Assembly: GCA_965661105.1 (NCBI GenBank)
Contig: CBFICR010000001.1
Span: forward strand, 1-64,000
Direction: 5' to 3'
From: Eutrophocola sp965661105
Lineage (GTDB): Bacteria; Pseudomonadota; Gammaproteobacteria; Pseudomonadales; Pseudohongiellaceae
DNA: 64,000 bases
A program made the translations under genes and the position numbers. Within the stretch, counting starts at the first letter, position 1. Every line of letters begins with the position of its first letter. The notes under the pieces are model-generated. The model was not told the origin of the DNA, did not search any database, and saw only the letters and a list, made by a program, of their open reading frames with translations. Below, in pieces: positions 34,869 to 43,960 of this stretch.

Positions 34869-36440
34869 ATGATTATGCAGAATAAAAAAATCAGAAGAAA
34901 ATTCAGGCCGCTTGGGAGTGTTGTACTTTCGTTTTTCACTTTCCTGATTGGCCATTCAGGTTTCGCCCAGCAAAATACGGCCAACAGGCCAGACCTCTGG
35001 TGGTCTCCCGGAGAAGACCGCCCTCTGCCAGGCTATACTGAATATGCCAATGACTATGGCCGATTAGGCTTGCTGAATACCAGTGGCACAATCATTACAG
35101 ACGGGCATCCTTTCTTTGAAGCACTGGGTACAAACGGGCGTGGTTGCGTGACCTGTCACCAGCCTGCTGATGCCATGTCTTTATCTGTGAGAACCATCAG
35201 GCAGCGCTGGCAGGACACAAATGGCACCGACCCACTGTTTGCGCCTATCGACGGCATGGACTGCCCAAACCTGACGCCGGGTGAGGAGGAGTCCCATTCT
35301 CTGTTGCTCAAGCGCGGCCTGTTCCGGGTTGCCTTGCCGTGGCCACCAAAAAATGCCGAAGCCGAATTTGATATTGAAGTAGTACGCGATCCAACGGGCT
35401 GCAATACCGACCCGGTATATGGCCTGGAAGGAGAACGTCGGGAAATCTCTGTTTACCGCCGGCCGCGTCCGGCCATTAACCTTCGCTATGTGTCATCCTC
35501 CAGTTTCGGAGTGTCTCCTTTTATTGGCAAGACAGGCATGTTGGCCACCCTCGATCCGGACACCGGGCGCCCCGTCAACATGAACATGATGGCCGATGCC
35601 CGCGATGTCACTCTCAAACAGCAGGCCCAGTCAGCAGCTCACGGGCATATGGAAGTGGCGCAGCCGTTAACACCGGCCCAATTGTCGCGCATCCAGGAAT
35701 TTGAATTGCAGCTTTACGGAGCCCAGGCCTGGTCAAACACGGGTGGCGCACTCAACGAACCCGGTGGACCATCCGGTATTGGCCCGCAGGCCATGGCCAA
35801 TGGCAGCGATGGCGTTCTGGGCAATAACACCACGCGCTACGTGTTCCCCATGGAAAACAAGTGGGCCGATCTGCCAGAGGGTTCCAGCGAAGAGGAAGCT
35901 TCACAAAATGCTTTTCTGGAATCGGTACAACGGGGTCACGATAACTTTTTCTACCGAACATTCTGGATCAAGGATGCCACCCATATCAATACTGTCGGGC
36001 TGGGCAATCCCATCAAGCGCACCTGTGCTACCTGCCACGGCATGCACATGACCGGTATGGATACCGCGAACGGCTGGATGGACCTGGGCACCACCAATTA
36101 TCCCTGGGCACTGGAGCCCCCGGAAAGCCCCTGGTCTGAGCAAGCCCCGGAAATGCCATTATTCAAGGTCACCTGTCGGGCCGACCTGCCCCCGCATGCT
36201 TTCCTGGGCCGCACTATTTATACCCAGGATCCTGGCCGCGCCCTGATATCCGGCAAGTGCGAGGATGTAGGTGCCATCGTCATACAGCAGTTCCGCGGGC
36301 TGTCTGCACGGGCACCATATTTTTCCAACGGGTCTGCCGCCAATCTCAGGGAGCTTGTGGATTTTTATGACAGGCGTTTCAATATTCGCTACACGGAGCA
36401 GGAAAAAACCGATCTCGTTAATTTCCTGAGCATACTATGA
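34869..36440 (+). CDS. Diheme cytochrome c peroxidase-like oxidoreductase
   Basis: 523 residues with an N-terminal signal (FLIGHSGFAQQ). Two heme motifs are visible: CVTCHQ near residue 95 and CATCHG near residue 388. The C-terminal block (KCEDVGAIVIQQFRGLSARAPYFSNGSAANL, then LVDFYDRRFNIRYTEQEKTDLVNFLSIL) is that of the bacterial cytochrome c peroxidase/MauG superfamily. The length is greater than classical CCP (about 330), so it belongs to the larger di-heme oxidoreductase group. It would act in the periplasm in the same chain as the quinoprotein before it. Its stop overlaps the next gene by four bases. Confidence 0.82.
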   Translation: MIMQNKKIRRKFRPLGSVVLSFFTFLIGHSGFAQQNTANRPDLWWSPGEDRPLPGYTEYANDYGRLGLLNTSGTIITDGHPFFEALGTNGRGCVTCHQPADAMSLSVRTIRQRWQDTNGTDPLFAPIDGMDCPNLTPGEEESHSLLLKRGLFRVALPWPPKNAEAEFDIEVVRDPTGCNTDPVYGLEGERREISVYRRPRPAINLRYVSSSSFGVSPFIGKTGMLATLDPDTGRPVNMNMMADARDVTLKQQAQSAAHGHMEVAQPLTPAQLSRIQEFELQLYGAQAWSNTGGALNEPGGPSGIGPQAMANGSDGVLGNNTTRYVFPMENKWADLPEGSSEEEASQNAFLESVQRGHDNFFYRTFWIKDATHINTVGLGNPIKRTCATCHGMHMTGMDTANGWMDLGTTNYPWALEPPESPWSEQAPEMPLFKVTCRADLPPHAFLGRTIYTQDPGRALISGKCEDVGAIVIQQFRGLSARAPYFSNGSAANLRELVDFYDRRFNIRYTEQEKTDLVNFLSIL

Positions 36441-37228
36441 AAACATTTATCAAAAGCCTGATCAGCCTGTCACTGGCAGGCACCACCGTCAGCCTGATAG
36501 CAGCACCGGCAGCCGGGGAGAGAATCAGTTTTGTCAGTTGCCCCATTGTCAGGGATACCGTCAGCGTACCCTGCTGGCTCAGTGACTACGACGGAGACAC
36601 CTACTACCTGACTATCCAGAGCGATGTCAGTGCCTCGGTGCAACCACCGCTGCTTGGCCATCAGGTACTGGTAGAGGGTGTTGTTACTGACGAGCCCGCC
36701 ATTTGCGGCGGTATAGTAATGGAAGATGTCCATCTCACAGCCATGCCGGAGCTGGATGCCAACTGCAATACCATGTTGCCAGTGGATGAACGCTACGTGA
36801 TTGATTTTAATCCACGCCCACCAGGCCCCAGTGCAGGCAGGCTGGCTTTTGATCCGGCACCTGGCACCCCACGAGTGGAACCGCCACCACCGGAAGGCCC
36901 GCAGACCTTCGATATCTACTTTGATTTCGACAAGGGTATTTCCTTTCGCCACCCACGTTTTTTACAACAGATATTCACCACTGCGGAGAAACTCAATCCT
37001 TCAAGGATGACAGTGACCGGTGTTCGTGGTGCCCATCTGTTGAGCAATGGCACCCTGTTGGAGGAATCGGAAAACACCGGTCGGCGGCGAGCTGAGGAAA
37101 TCGCAGGCTTGTTGCGCGATGCCGGCCTGGAAGTAAACACCGAGATACAGTGGATCGACGCACAGGGCGAAGCCGATGGAGTCAACGACTGGCAGAGTCG
37201 GCGAGTGACTGTGACCCTAACGCCCTGA
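36437..37228 (+). CDS. Periplasmic OmpA-C-like protein, coupled to the diheme gene
   Basis: 263 residues. It starts with a Sec signal and overlaps the diheme gene by ATGA, so the two are translationally coupled. The N-terminal half has Cys pairs (FVSCPIV, VPCWL, PAICGG) in an OB-fold-like stretch about nucleic-acid or metal-binding size. The Pro-rich linker is followed by an OmpA-like domain (FDIYFDFDKGISF, then GRRRAEEIAGLL and SRRVTVTL), which has the phase of peptidoglycan-binding OmpA domains but is short. It may anchor the peroxidase to the cell wall. The coupling supports a joint role; the function is inferred. Confidence 0.65.
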   Translation: MKTFIKSLISLSLAGTTVSLIAAPAAGERISFVSCPIVRDTVSVPCWLSDYDGDTYYLTIQSDVSASVQPPLLGHQVLVEGVVTDEPAICGGIVMEDVHLTAMPELDANCNTMLPVDERYVIDFNPRPPGPSAGRLAFDPAPGTPRVEPPPPEGPQTFDIYFDFDKGISFRHPRFLQQIFTTAEKLNPSRMTVTGVRGAHLLSNGTLLEESENTGRRRAEEIAGLLRDAGLEVNTEIQWIDAQGEADGVNDWQSRRVTVTLTP

Positions 37229-37287
37229 TCTATCCGAATAGCACAAAACACAGCAGTTGATCTTGAAGGGATTAAATCAACTTTTGA

Positions 37288-38403
37288 TTGGGTTTTCATG
37301 ACATGACCAAACGGGTCTCAATTCCTCCACCTCATGGGCGGGCATTTTCAGCTGCCATTTTGCACCCGGATCTTTATCTCTGGGATTCATGGTGCGGACA
37401 ATCTGGCAATCAACTGGATCTGTATTGCCTTGCGCTTGCAAAATCACAGACTGATGGTCAATCCATTCATCCCTCGGCTCGCAATCAGTACCCTTTCCAT
37501 ATCCGCCATTTCCAATCTGTTGATCAGGGACGGCATTGGACGGACAAGGGCTGCTTTCAGAAACCTGGCCAGGCAGCTGACAGGCACGACGCCAGAAACA
37601 TATGGAGTGGCTCTGTGCTGGACATTCCCGGCAAAGGCAAACTGGCCGCCTACACGGCATTACAGCAAGGTGATGACCAACATCCTTTTATACAGAGCCT
37701 GGCGACAGGATTTGTCCCTGCAGGTAAAAATTTTTCCCCTGGCAAGGTTCTGCTTTGTCCGCTAAGGGACAGGGAAAGGATTCTCAATGCCGGTTATTAC
37801 CTGCCGGAGAGCGCCAGCATGGGCAGCAAAGATGGTGAAGAAGGTGGACCGATTCTGGCCTGGAGAGATCCTTATCTGTTTAAGGATAATAAGGGTAATT
37901 TAATGATGGCCTGGGCCGCAAAAGTTTCTGCAAAACAACCGGCACTTGGAATGGCTTCCCTCAACCTGGACGCTAATTTTTCATGTTCGGTGAAAGAGTT
38001 GCTTCCGCCAACGCAAATTTCTTCAGGAGAAAACTTCAGCCAACTGGAAGTGCCAAAACTATATTTCGATCCGCTTGAGCAACGTTTCATTCTGATTATT
38101 TCAACCACTACCCGCCAGTCTGAAACCCAGGCCGCTGACGAAGTGCAAATGCATCATCGTCTATACACCTCAAAATCCCTCACTGGTCCATGGCATTCAG
38201 GAGGCACGGAAACCCCGATACTGGCCAGTTTGGACAATCTTTTTGGTCTGTCTGTTGTCAGTGCAGATTATGCAGAGAGAATGTTGTACTGCATGGCCCC
38301 TTATACGGAACAGGCTGGCGAGAAACAGCAGTTATCGTTTCCGCCCATGTTTCGCATAGATCTTAACCAGCTGGACAAGGTTGCCCGGATACAGGCTGAA
38401 TAA
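37288..38403 (+). CDS. GH68-like (clan GH-J) glycoside hydrolase/fructosyltransferase-like protein
   Basis: 371 residues, a five-bladed propeller. Motifs match GH68: LWDSW with D33 as nucleophile, NIWSGS (106-109), WRDP with D194 as transition-state stabiliser, and QLEVP with E254 as acid/base. The family includes levansucrase and invertase-like enzymes acting on sucrose. I see no signal peptide at either ATG (37288 or 37303), although GH68 enzymes are mostly exported. It is separated by about 60 bases from the preceding gene. It could be cytoplasmic sucrose processing, feeding the ROK kinase. Confidence 0.7.
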   Translation: MGFHDMTKRVSIPPPHGRAFSAAILHPDLYLWDSWCGQSGNQLDLYCLALAKSQTDGQSIHPSARNQYPFHIRHFQSVDQGRHWTDKGCFQKPGQAADRHDARNIWSGSVLDIPGKGKLAAYTALQQGDDQHPFIQSLATGFVPAGKNFSPGKVLLCPLRDRERILNAGYYLPESASMGSKDGEEGGPILAWRDPYLFKDNKGNLMMAWAAKVSAKQPALGMASLNLDANFSCSVKELLPPTQISSGENFSQLEVPKLYFDPLEQRFILIISTTTRQSETQAADEVQMHHRLYTSKSLTGPWHSGGTETPILASLDNLFGLSVVSADYAERMLYCMAPYTEQAGEKQQLSFPPMFRIDLNQLDKVARIQAE

Positions 38404-38446
38404 CTGGCGTGAGATCCTGATTCCGGACCCCCACCATATTAACTAT

Positions 38447-39505
38447 TTATATCAGGCATTCATTACCCAGATAACCGCCGCCACCACAGTAGGTGACGTC
38501 CTGCATCTGCATCAGAATACCATCCGGGTCAGTAAAATAGACTTCAGGGGTACCGCCTTCAACGCCTCCCCGTTCTGGCATGCGCCTGCTTACATAATGC
38601 ATTAATGGCCCGATTTGACCATCACCACGAGCGCTCAGGCCGTATTGAGTTAATTTCTCGAGCATCCTGACTTCATCAAAATCATGAATGTTGAAACTGG
38701 CATGATGAATATTGGCAGGAGCCTGTCCCTGACCCGGAAATGGACCCGCATACATGACAAATTGATGGCCATCACCAATGCCCGTTACCGGTGAACCTGC
38801 CCCCTGGTAAGCCTGAACCTTGAGATCAAAGGCCTGCTGGTAGTATTTGTTTGCGCCAGCGCCGTCATTGACGAAGGCGGTAAAGTGATTGATTTCATTC
38901 AAGTCAAAAAGACCAGGTGGTGCAGGAATAGATGTTTCGCAGATGTCACCCAGCGGACCACTGCCTCCACAATAGGAGTCATCAACCAGTTGTACGATAA
39001 CACCATTGGCATCGGCAAAATGGAGCTCTGGTGTTCCCTGCCTGTCAACGATCCAGACACTCATGGCATTATCAATTCCTGGTGTGGATGCATTTGGCGC
39101 CTCTATCTCTGCAAACCCAGCCGAAACAAGCGCTTCGTGTTGGGTTACAAGATCAAAATCATGGACACTGTATCCCAACTTGGTGATAGCAGGCATTTCG
39201 CCTTGCATGATCTGTCTGACCGCCATAAACTGTTTGCTGTCTCCTACCTGAAGACAGGTGCGCCCAGCAAAGGTTGAAATGACATTCATCCCCAAAAGGC
39301 CCTGATAAAAGTCTATGCTACGTTCAGTATCAGTGACTTTTATCTCGAAACAATGAAGCTTATTGAGCTTGATCCCTGTAGATGATGTTTGCGCCAAAAG
39401 ACTTGAGAAAGGAAGCGAGTACAAACCGGCTGCCGTGCTGATGGATAGAAATGCTCTTCGATTCAGCCGGGAAAAGGATTGAATTGAATTGAAATTATTT
39501 TTCAT
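38447..39505 (-). CDS. Tat-exported double-VOC protein
   Basis: 352 residues. Tat motif LNRRAFLSISTAAG, cleavage near LLAQT. Two VOC modules: LNKLHCFEIKVTDTERSIDFYQGLLGM, and INHFTAFVNDGAGANKYYQQAFDLKVQ. Each closes with a FADANGVIVQLV or FTDPDGILMQMQ segment carrying the ligand region. The tail has two YCGGG motifs (DSYCGGSGPLGD and VTYCGGGGYLGN), an unusual repeated Cys-Gly-Gly-Gly feature. The ATG at 39505 follows AGAGG. It differs from the VOC protein at 13838 but shares exported double-VOC design. The gene is divergent from the HxlR regulator. Confidence 0.87.
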   Translation of the reverse strand: MKNNFNSIQSFSRLNRRAFLSISTAAGLYSLPFSSLLAQTSSTGIKLNKLHCFEIKVTDTERSIDFYQGLLGMNVISTFAGRTCLQVGDSKQFMAVRQIMQGEMPAITKLGYSVHDFDLVTQHEALVSAGFAEIEAPNASTPGIDNAMSVWIVDRQGTPELHFADANGVIVQLVDDSYCGGSGPLGDICETSIPAPPGLFDLNEINHFTAFVNDGAGANKYYQQAFDLKVQAYQGAGSPVTGIGDGHQFVMYAGPFPGQGQAPANIHHASFNIHDFDEVRMLEKLTQYGLSARGDGQIGPLMHYVSRRMPERGGVEGGTPEVYFTDPDGILMQMQDVTYCGGGGYLGNECLI

Positions 39506-39725
39506 TTTTATTACCTCTCTTGACAAGTGACAAGTGACAAGCTTCTTCACTCAATACTGCAAACCATATTGCAGTCTGGTAGCATAGATATCAGTATTTG
39601 TATAATTTAAACGCTTTAATGAATGTACTCTTTTTTTATTATTTTTATTATTTTCATTAATTTCATTATTTTTGATTTTTCTTATTCTAAACTTATCGTT
39701 TAACATATTACTCCGAATTAATATT

Positions 39726-40238
39726 ATGCCAAAACAAAAACTACAATGTTATGTTTCCAAAGCCACCGACATTCTAAATGAACCCTGGTCAATGCTGATT
39801 TTAAGAGAATTTATGATTTTCGGTGGCACCAGAAGATTTGAGCAACTTTTCCATGCCCTCGGTATTTCCAGGAATGTACTGACCAAGAGGTTGAGCCACT
39901 TTATCGAACTAGAGCTTATAAAAAAGACTCCTGTTGCTGAAAACGGCAAGCGGATGGAATATAAGTTAAAACGCAAAGCCTGGGAGCTTTCCCCTGTAAT
40001 GCTTGCATTACATGTCTGGGCAGAGAAGTGGTCGGAAGATGATTTTAAGGGTGAGATAGAATTCGTCGATGTATATGACGAAGTCCCATTAGCACCCGCC
40101 CATGTCACCTCACAAAATGGAAAAAAACTTGATCCAGGTGAAGTCAAAGTAATTCCTAAAACCCTAAATGCCAAAAAATATTTTGAAACGTACCAAACCA
40201 TGCCTTCCCAAAGTAACGCAAAAAGTGAAGCTGCATAA
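39726..40238 (+). CDS. HxlR family transcriptional regulator
   Basis: 170 residues. A winged helix-turn-helix of the HxlR/DUF24 type: NEPWSMLILREFMIFGGTRRFEQLFHALGISRNVLTKRLSHFIE. The wing (MEYKLKRKAWELSPVMLALHVW) follows. The C-terminal extension of about 60 residues is longer than minimal HxlR proteins and could bind a ligand. The start at 39726 was chosen since the homology begins there. It is divergent from the exported VOC gene, so it probably controls that gene. The TonB receptor gene faces it across a terminator. Confidence 0.87.
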   Translation: MPKQKLQCYVSKATDILNEPWSMLILREFMIFGGTRRFEQLFHALGISRNVLTKRLSHFIELELIKKTPVAENGKRMEYKLKRKAWELSPVMLALHVWAEKWSEDDFKGEIEFVDVYDEVPLAPAHVTSQNGKKLDPGEVKVIPKTLNAKKYFETYQTMPSQSNAKSEAA

Positions 40239-40274
40239 TTGATAAAATATCTCTAACTACTTGAAATTTATTGT

Positions 40275-40304
40275 AAAAAAGCGGGCTTGATTGCCCGCTT
40301 TTTT
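40275..40304. terminator. Bidirectional rho-independent terminator
   Basis: AAAAAAGCGGGC, loop TTGATT, GCCCGCTTTTTT: a 12-base perfect stem with U-tracts on both strands, between the HxlR and TonB-receptor genes. Confidence 0.93.
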
Positions 40305-40321
40305 ACATCTGAACCTGGAAA

Positions 40322-43300
40322 TTAGAAGCTCATTTCCAGAGTCAGCTGGTAACGCCGTCCAAATTCATCATAGCCGATACCCGAATTGGTTTGTGAGCCA
40401 ACCCGATTAAAGGCGCCAGGTATAATAGGCGGATTTTTGTTAAAGGCATTATTGATGGCAAATGCTGCTGACCACTCCCCTCCCTGCATCATGGACTCAC
40501 CGTCATAGCGGAAACTCAGGTTAGTGAATGAATAGGTCGGAACAGTATTTATGTCGACATCAACACCTTCAGTCCAGTTGAGGTTGACGATAGTGTCACT
40601 GATATAACGCTGCTGCCAGGTCGCAGACCAGGGGCCGACACTGTAACGCAAGGTAGCATTTGCAGTTAACTCTGGTCGATCAGAGCCACCCAGCTGGTTA
40701 ATTGGCGCGCCCCCAGGTGGCTGGTCAAAGCGCTCTGACAATTTACCACCGAGCAACCTGAATGACAGACTTTCTGACTGACTATCAAACAGATTTGGCT
40801 CCATATTATAGGATACTTCGAAGTCTACACCGTCCGCATACGAACTGGACAGATTCAGGAATGGAGCCCCTACACCAACAGGAATATTATTACTATCCCG
40901 ATTGATCAGCTCGCAAAACGCCCCCGTATCATAGCACTGGTCAATAATCTGCTGCTCGGTAATGCTGTCCACGGCACCTGAAATATCCACTTCCCAGTAG
41001 TCCACACTCATGCGTAAGCCCGGCAGGATTGATGGCTCATAAACAAGACCAAATACTGTGGTATCTGCTTCTTCGGGTTCCAGGTTCGGGTTACCGCCAC
41101 GGAAAAATGACACGTTAACATTCATCAAGCCAGTCACTGGATCATCAATGAGCGTACCGCCTGTCGTAACGTCAAAACGCTCCTGGAAACTGGCTTCACG
41201 CACGTCATGTGACCTGGTGGCCCGGAATCGCAAGTCCTCAAACAGCTGAAACTCAAGACCCGCCTTCCAGGAATCCTGCTTGCCACTGGATGAGTAATCG
41301 GAACGACGAAATGCAACGTTGCCACCGAGACTCTGATTACCATTATCAGACTCCCAGATAGGTGCATTCAATTCTCCAAACCATTCCGTAACATCGTATT
41401 TTCCATCCAGCAAACTGATGGTGGAAAAGTGGTGGAGGTTGGGCGTACCGCCGGCATAGGCTCCGGCAATACCTCGAATACCGAGGCCTGGAGAGTTAAT
41501 GGGTGGTCCAAGTTCGTCAATGGCAACATCTGGATACTCATCGTGGAAACTCTGCTCACGCCAGGTTAAGCCGGTTGCGAAAGACAGTGGACCGTAACCC
41601 CAGCCTTCATAAACCTCACCCTGCAGCAAAACTTCAGCAAAATCCTGTTTTACCCAGGAATCGTTGGTTTTACTGGACTTATGCATGTAGTCCCAGGCTG
41701 CCTGACTCATATTTCCTGCTCCCATGGCATTGTAGGGAACACAATCGCGAACAGCATTGTCCAGACCAATGGGTGATTTTAAAGGACTGCCTGTATCGGT
41801 AGCCCCTCTAAACCCGTTCTTCCCCTGAATTTCAGGAGCTGCAGCCAGATCCGCTTCTGAGGGATTGAATAACTGCACATTACAAACCACCGCGCCAGTA
41901 GCTGGGTCAATGACCGCATCACGGGACAAGGCCTCAAGATCCACCCTCAAGGAATTGTACTGGCCACCTTTTTTGCGGGATTCACCACTGGTATATGATC
42001 CGCTAAGGTCCCAGCCATTAGACAGTGTGGAATTGAATCCAAAGGTATAGGATTCCGTGGTAAAAACCTGACGGTCAAATTCACCTGCGCCCGCTTCCAG
42101 GTCACCCAGATAACTACCCACCTTATTCAATCGAAAAGAATTTAGTCCTTCCGCATCCATGGTAGCGGCTACCGTTCCCGGTACCGACTCGGTCGGACTG
42201 ATATAGCCGGGAATATAGGGATTTTCCCGATAAATGGTCTCATACCATGGGAATGTCATGGCAAATGTTGAATGTTGTGAAGTATTGTAGGTTTCTGTGC
42301 GACCGATAAGCGCCTGACCATAGAGGCTTAAATTATCATTCACCTGAAACTGCAGGGCGGCGAAACCGGATCGGTTATCAACACCATTACCTGTAATTGG
42401 GGGGGATGTTGCATCGCTGTATCTTTTAGACTCAGGGCCGCCCGAAGTATAGCCACCGGCAGTAACATCACCCAGAATGAAGGGACGAAGTCCGGTGCCA
42501 TCATCGGTAAACTGCAAACCATTCAATGAAGAACCAGGAGAACTGATCACACCAGATGGTGACATGGTGGTCGGCGTTGCCCAGGGCACGACTACACGAG
42601 CAGGTGTAGCACCATTAGGGTTGGTAATGGCGCCATAGCGACGAAACCAGTCAGAGTCCAGTTCATCAGCTCTGCGATAAATCGGGTCAATGTGGCGCCC
42701 GTTAAATGAACCGATAAAATTCCAGCGTTCGCCGAATTCGAACCCGCCGGCCATCTCCAGGTTGTAGTTTTTCCCATCCTGGTTGAATTCGTTCATCCCG
42801 GTGCCCACTGAAACATCGAATCCCTTGAACTCTCGATCCAGGACAAAGTTGGTCACACCGGCCAGGGCATCTGCACCGTAGGCCGCTGATGCCCCCCCGG
42901 TAATGACATCCACAGAGCGCACCAGTGCCGTGGGGATATTATCCACATTGACTGTGCCACGCTTGTCTGCTGGAACAATACGTGAGCCGTCCAGCAATAC
43001 CAGCGTTCGGTTACGGCCCAGGCCTCGCATATCCAGATAGCTGCCGCCGCCATCACCGAACAGGGTTGGTCCACCGCGCTGCGCCGTTCCTGTGGCAAAA
43101 AACTGGGGTAGTGCATCCAGCTGTTCTGCAACGGTTCCGCCAGGTTCGAAATTCATCAGCTCCAGAGTAGAGACACTGGTGACCGGTGTTGGTGCCGCCA
43201 TGCCATCAGTAGTTCGAATTCGGGATCCGGTGACCGTTATCTCTTCAAGCTCGCCTTGTTGGGCAAAAAGAAATGTGGGTACTGCGGTCAGACTTGATGC

Positions 43301-43348
43301 AATAGCCAATGCCATTGCACGTTTAGGAATAGTGAGTTTTTTGGACAT
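40322..43348 (-). CDS. TonB-dependent outer-membrane receptor
   Basis: 1008 residues with a signal peptide (PTFLFAQQG). The TonB box/plug region is visible as LEEITVTGSRIRTTDG and the plug continues with SVDVITGGASAAYGADALAGVTNFVLD. The beta-barrel ends in the typical YQLTLEMSF with a terminal Phe. It belongs to the large TonB-dependent receptor group seen in oligotrophic gammaproteobacteria, with no siderophore-specific signature, and would import an organic ligand or polymer fragment. It is divergent from the second ankyrin/DUF1592/DUF1552 cassette, with a long intergenic region between them. Confidence 0.95.
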   Translation of the reverse strand: MSKKLTIPKRAMALAIASSLTAVPTFLFAQQGELEEITVTGSRIRTTDGMAAPTPVTSVSTLELMNFEPGGTVAEQLDALPQFFATGTAQRGGPTLFGDGGGSYLDMRGLGRNRTLVLLDGSRIVPADKRGTVNVDNIPTALVRSVDVITGGASAAYGADALAGVTNFVLDREFKGFDVSVGTGMNEFNQDGKNYNLEMAGGFEFGERWNFIGSFNGRHIDPIYRRADELDSDWFRRYGAITNPNGATPARVVVPWATPTTMSPSGVISSPGSSLNGLQFTDDGTGLRPFILGDVTAGGYTSGGPESKRYSDATSPPITGNGVDNRSGFAALQFQVNDNLSLYGQALIGRTETYNTSQHSTFAMTFPWYETIYRENPYIPGYISPTESVPGTVAATMDAEGLNSFRLNKVGSYLGDLEAGAGEFDRQVFTTESYTFGFNSTLSNGWDLSGSYTSGESRKKGGQYNSLRVDLEALSRDAVIDPATGAVVCNVQLFNPSEADLAAAPEIQGKNGFRGATDTGSPLKSPIGLDNAVRDCVPYNAMGAGNMSQAAWDYMHKSSKTNDSWVKQDFAEVLLQGEVYEGWGYGPLSFATGLTWREQSFHDEYPDVAIDELGPPINSPGLGIRGIAGAYAGGTPNLHHFSTISLLDGKYDVTEWFGELNAPIWESDNGNQSLGGNVAFRRSDYSSSGKQDSWKAGLEFQLFEDLRFRATRSHDVREASFQERFDVTTGGTLIDDPVTGLMNVNVSFFRGGNPNLEPEEADTTVFGLVYEPSILPGLRMSVDYWEVDISGAVDSITEQQIIDQCYDTGAFCELINRDSNNIPVGVGAPFLNLSSSYADGVDFEVSYNMEPNLFDSQSESLSFRLLGGKLSERFDQPPGGAPINQLGGSDRPELTANATLRYSVGPWSATWQQRYISDTIVNLNWTEGVDVDINTVPTYSFTNLSFRYDGESMMQGGEWSAAFAINNAFNKNPPIIPGAFNRVGSQTNSGIGYDEFGRRYQLTLEMSF

Positions 43349-43960
43349 AATATGCTTTCCCCTTTTGATTTATTGTTTTCTACTGCGTTATCAAACATGT
43401 AAGCATTCATACTTCCAGATTTGATGGGTTCAGGCTGACAGGCTGGAATTGTTACCAAATCATCCTTCACAGCTTGTTTTTATTGTTCTATTTATGGTTT
43501 TACTTATTGTTTTGCTTATTGTTTTACTAATAAAGGAGCTTCTGAAAAACTCATCCTTATTAATAATTAGTCCTTTTTATGAACTAATCTTTTGCATTTT
43601 TAGCATGAAGCAAAATAAATTGTCGAGTTTTTTTTGACACACAGGCAATATTCCCTGTGAAATTAGAATCTGAAGTTAAAAATTGATTGATTGAAATAGG
43701 TGATATACAGTTCAGGTAATAAAAAAAAAGAAATAGAAAGAGCCTGAAAATATACAGATGCCAGAGCACCCACATCTTCAGGTTTTATTGAATAAACATT
43801 TTTATATTAATTAAAATATCACTTTATTACTGGAATTAAGCATAAAGTATGATTTTTGTGTTTTATCCTTGATTAAATTCAGACATTTGAATTTAATACT
43901 TTATCCGGTTATAAGTCCTTTAAAAAGACTATAAAAACTGCTGGGGATCCGCACGACTCA
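43349..43960. other. Long A+T-rich divergent intergenic region
   Basis: About 610 bases between the TonB receptor and cassette B. There is an imperfect repeat of TTATTGTTTT units at 43477-43530 and an A9 run near 43721. No ORF over about 60 codons seems real and no tRNA was seen. It probably carries promoters of both directions. Confidence 0.5.

Noticed and set aside
39521..39541. Three tandem copies of ACAAGTG-type units
   Set aside because: Too short and without context to call a functional repeat.
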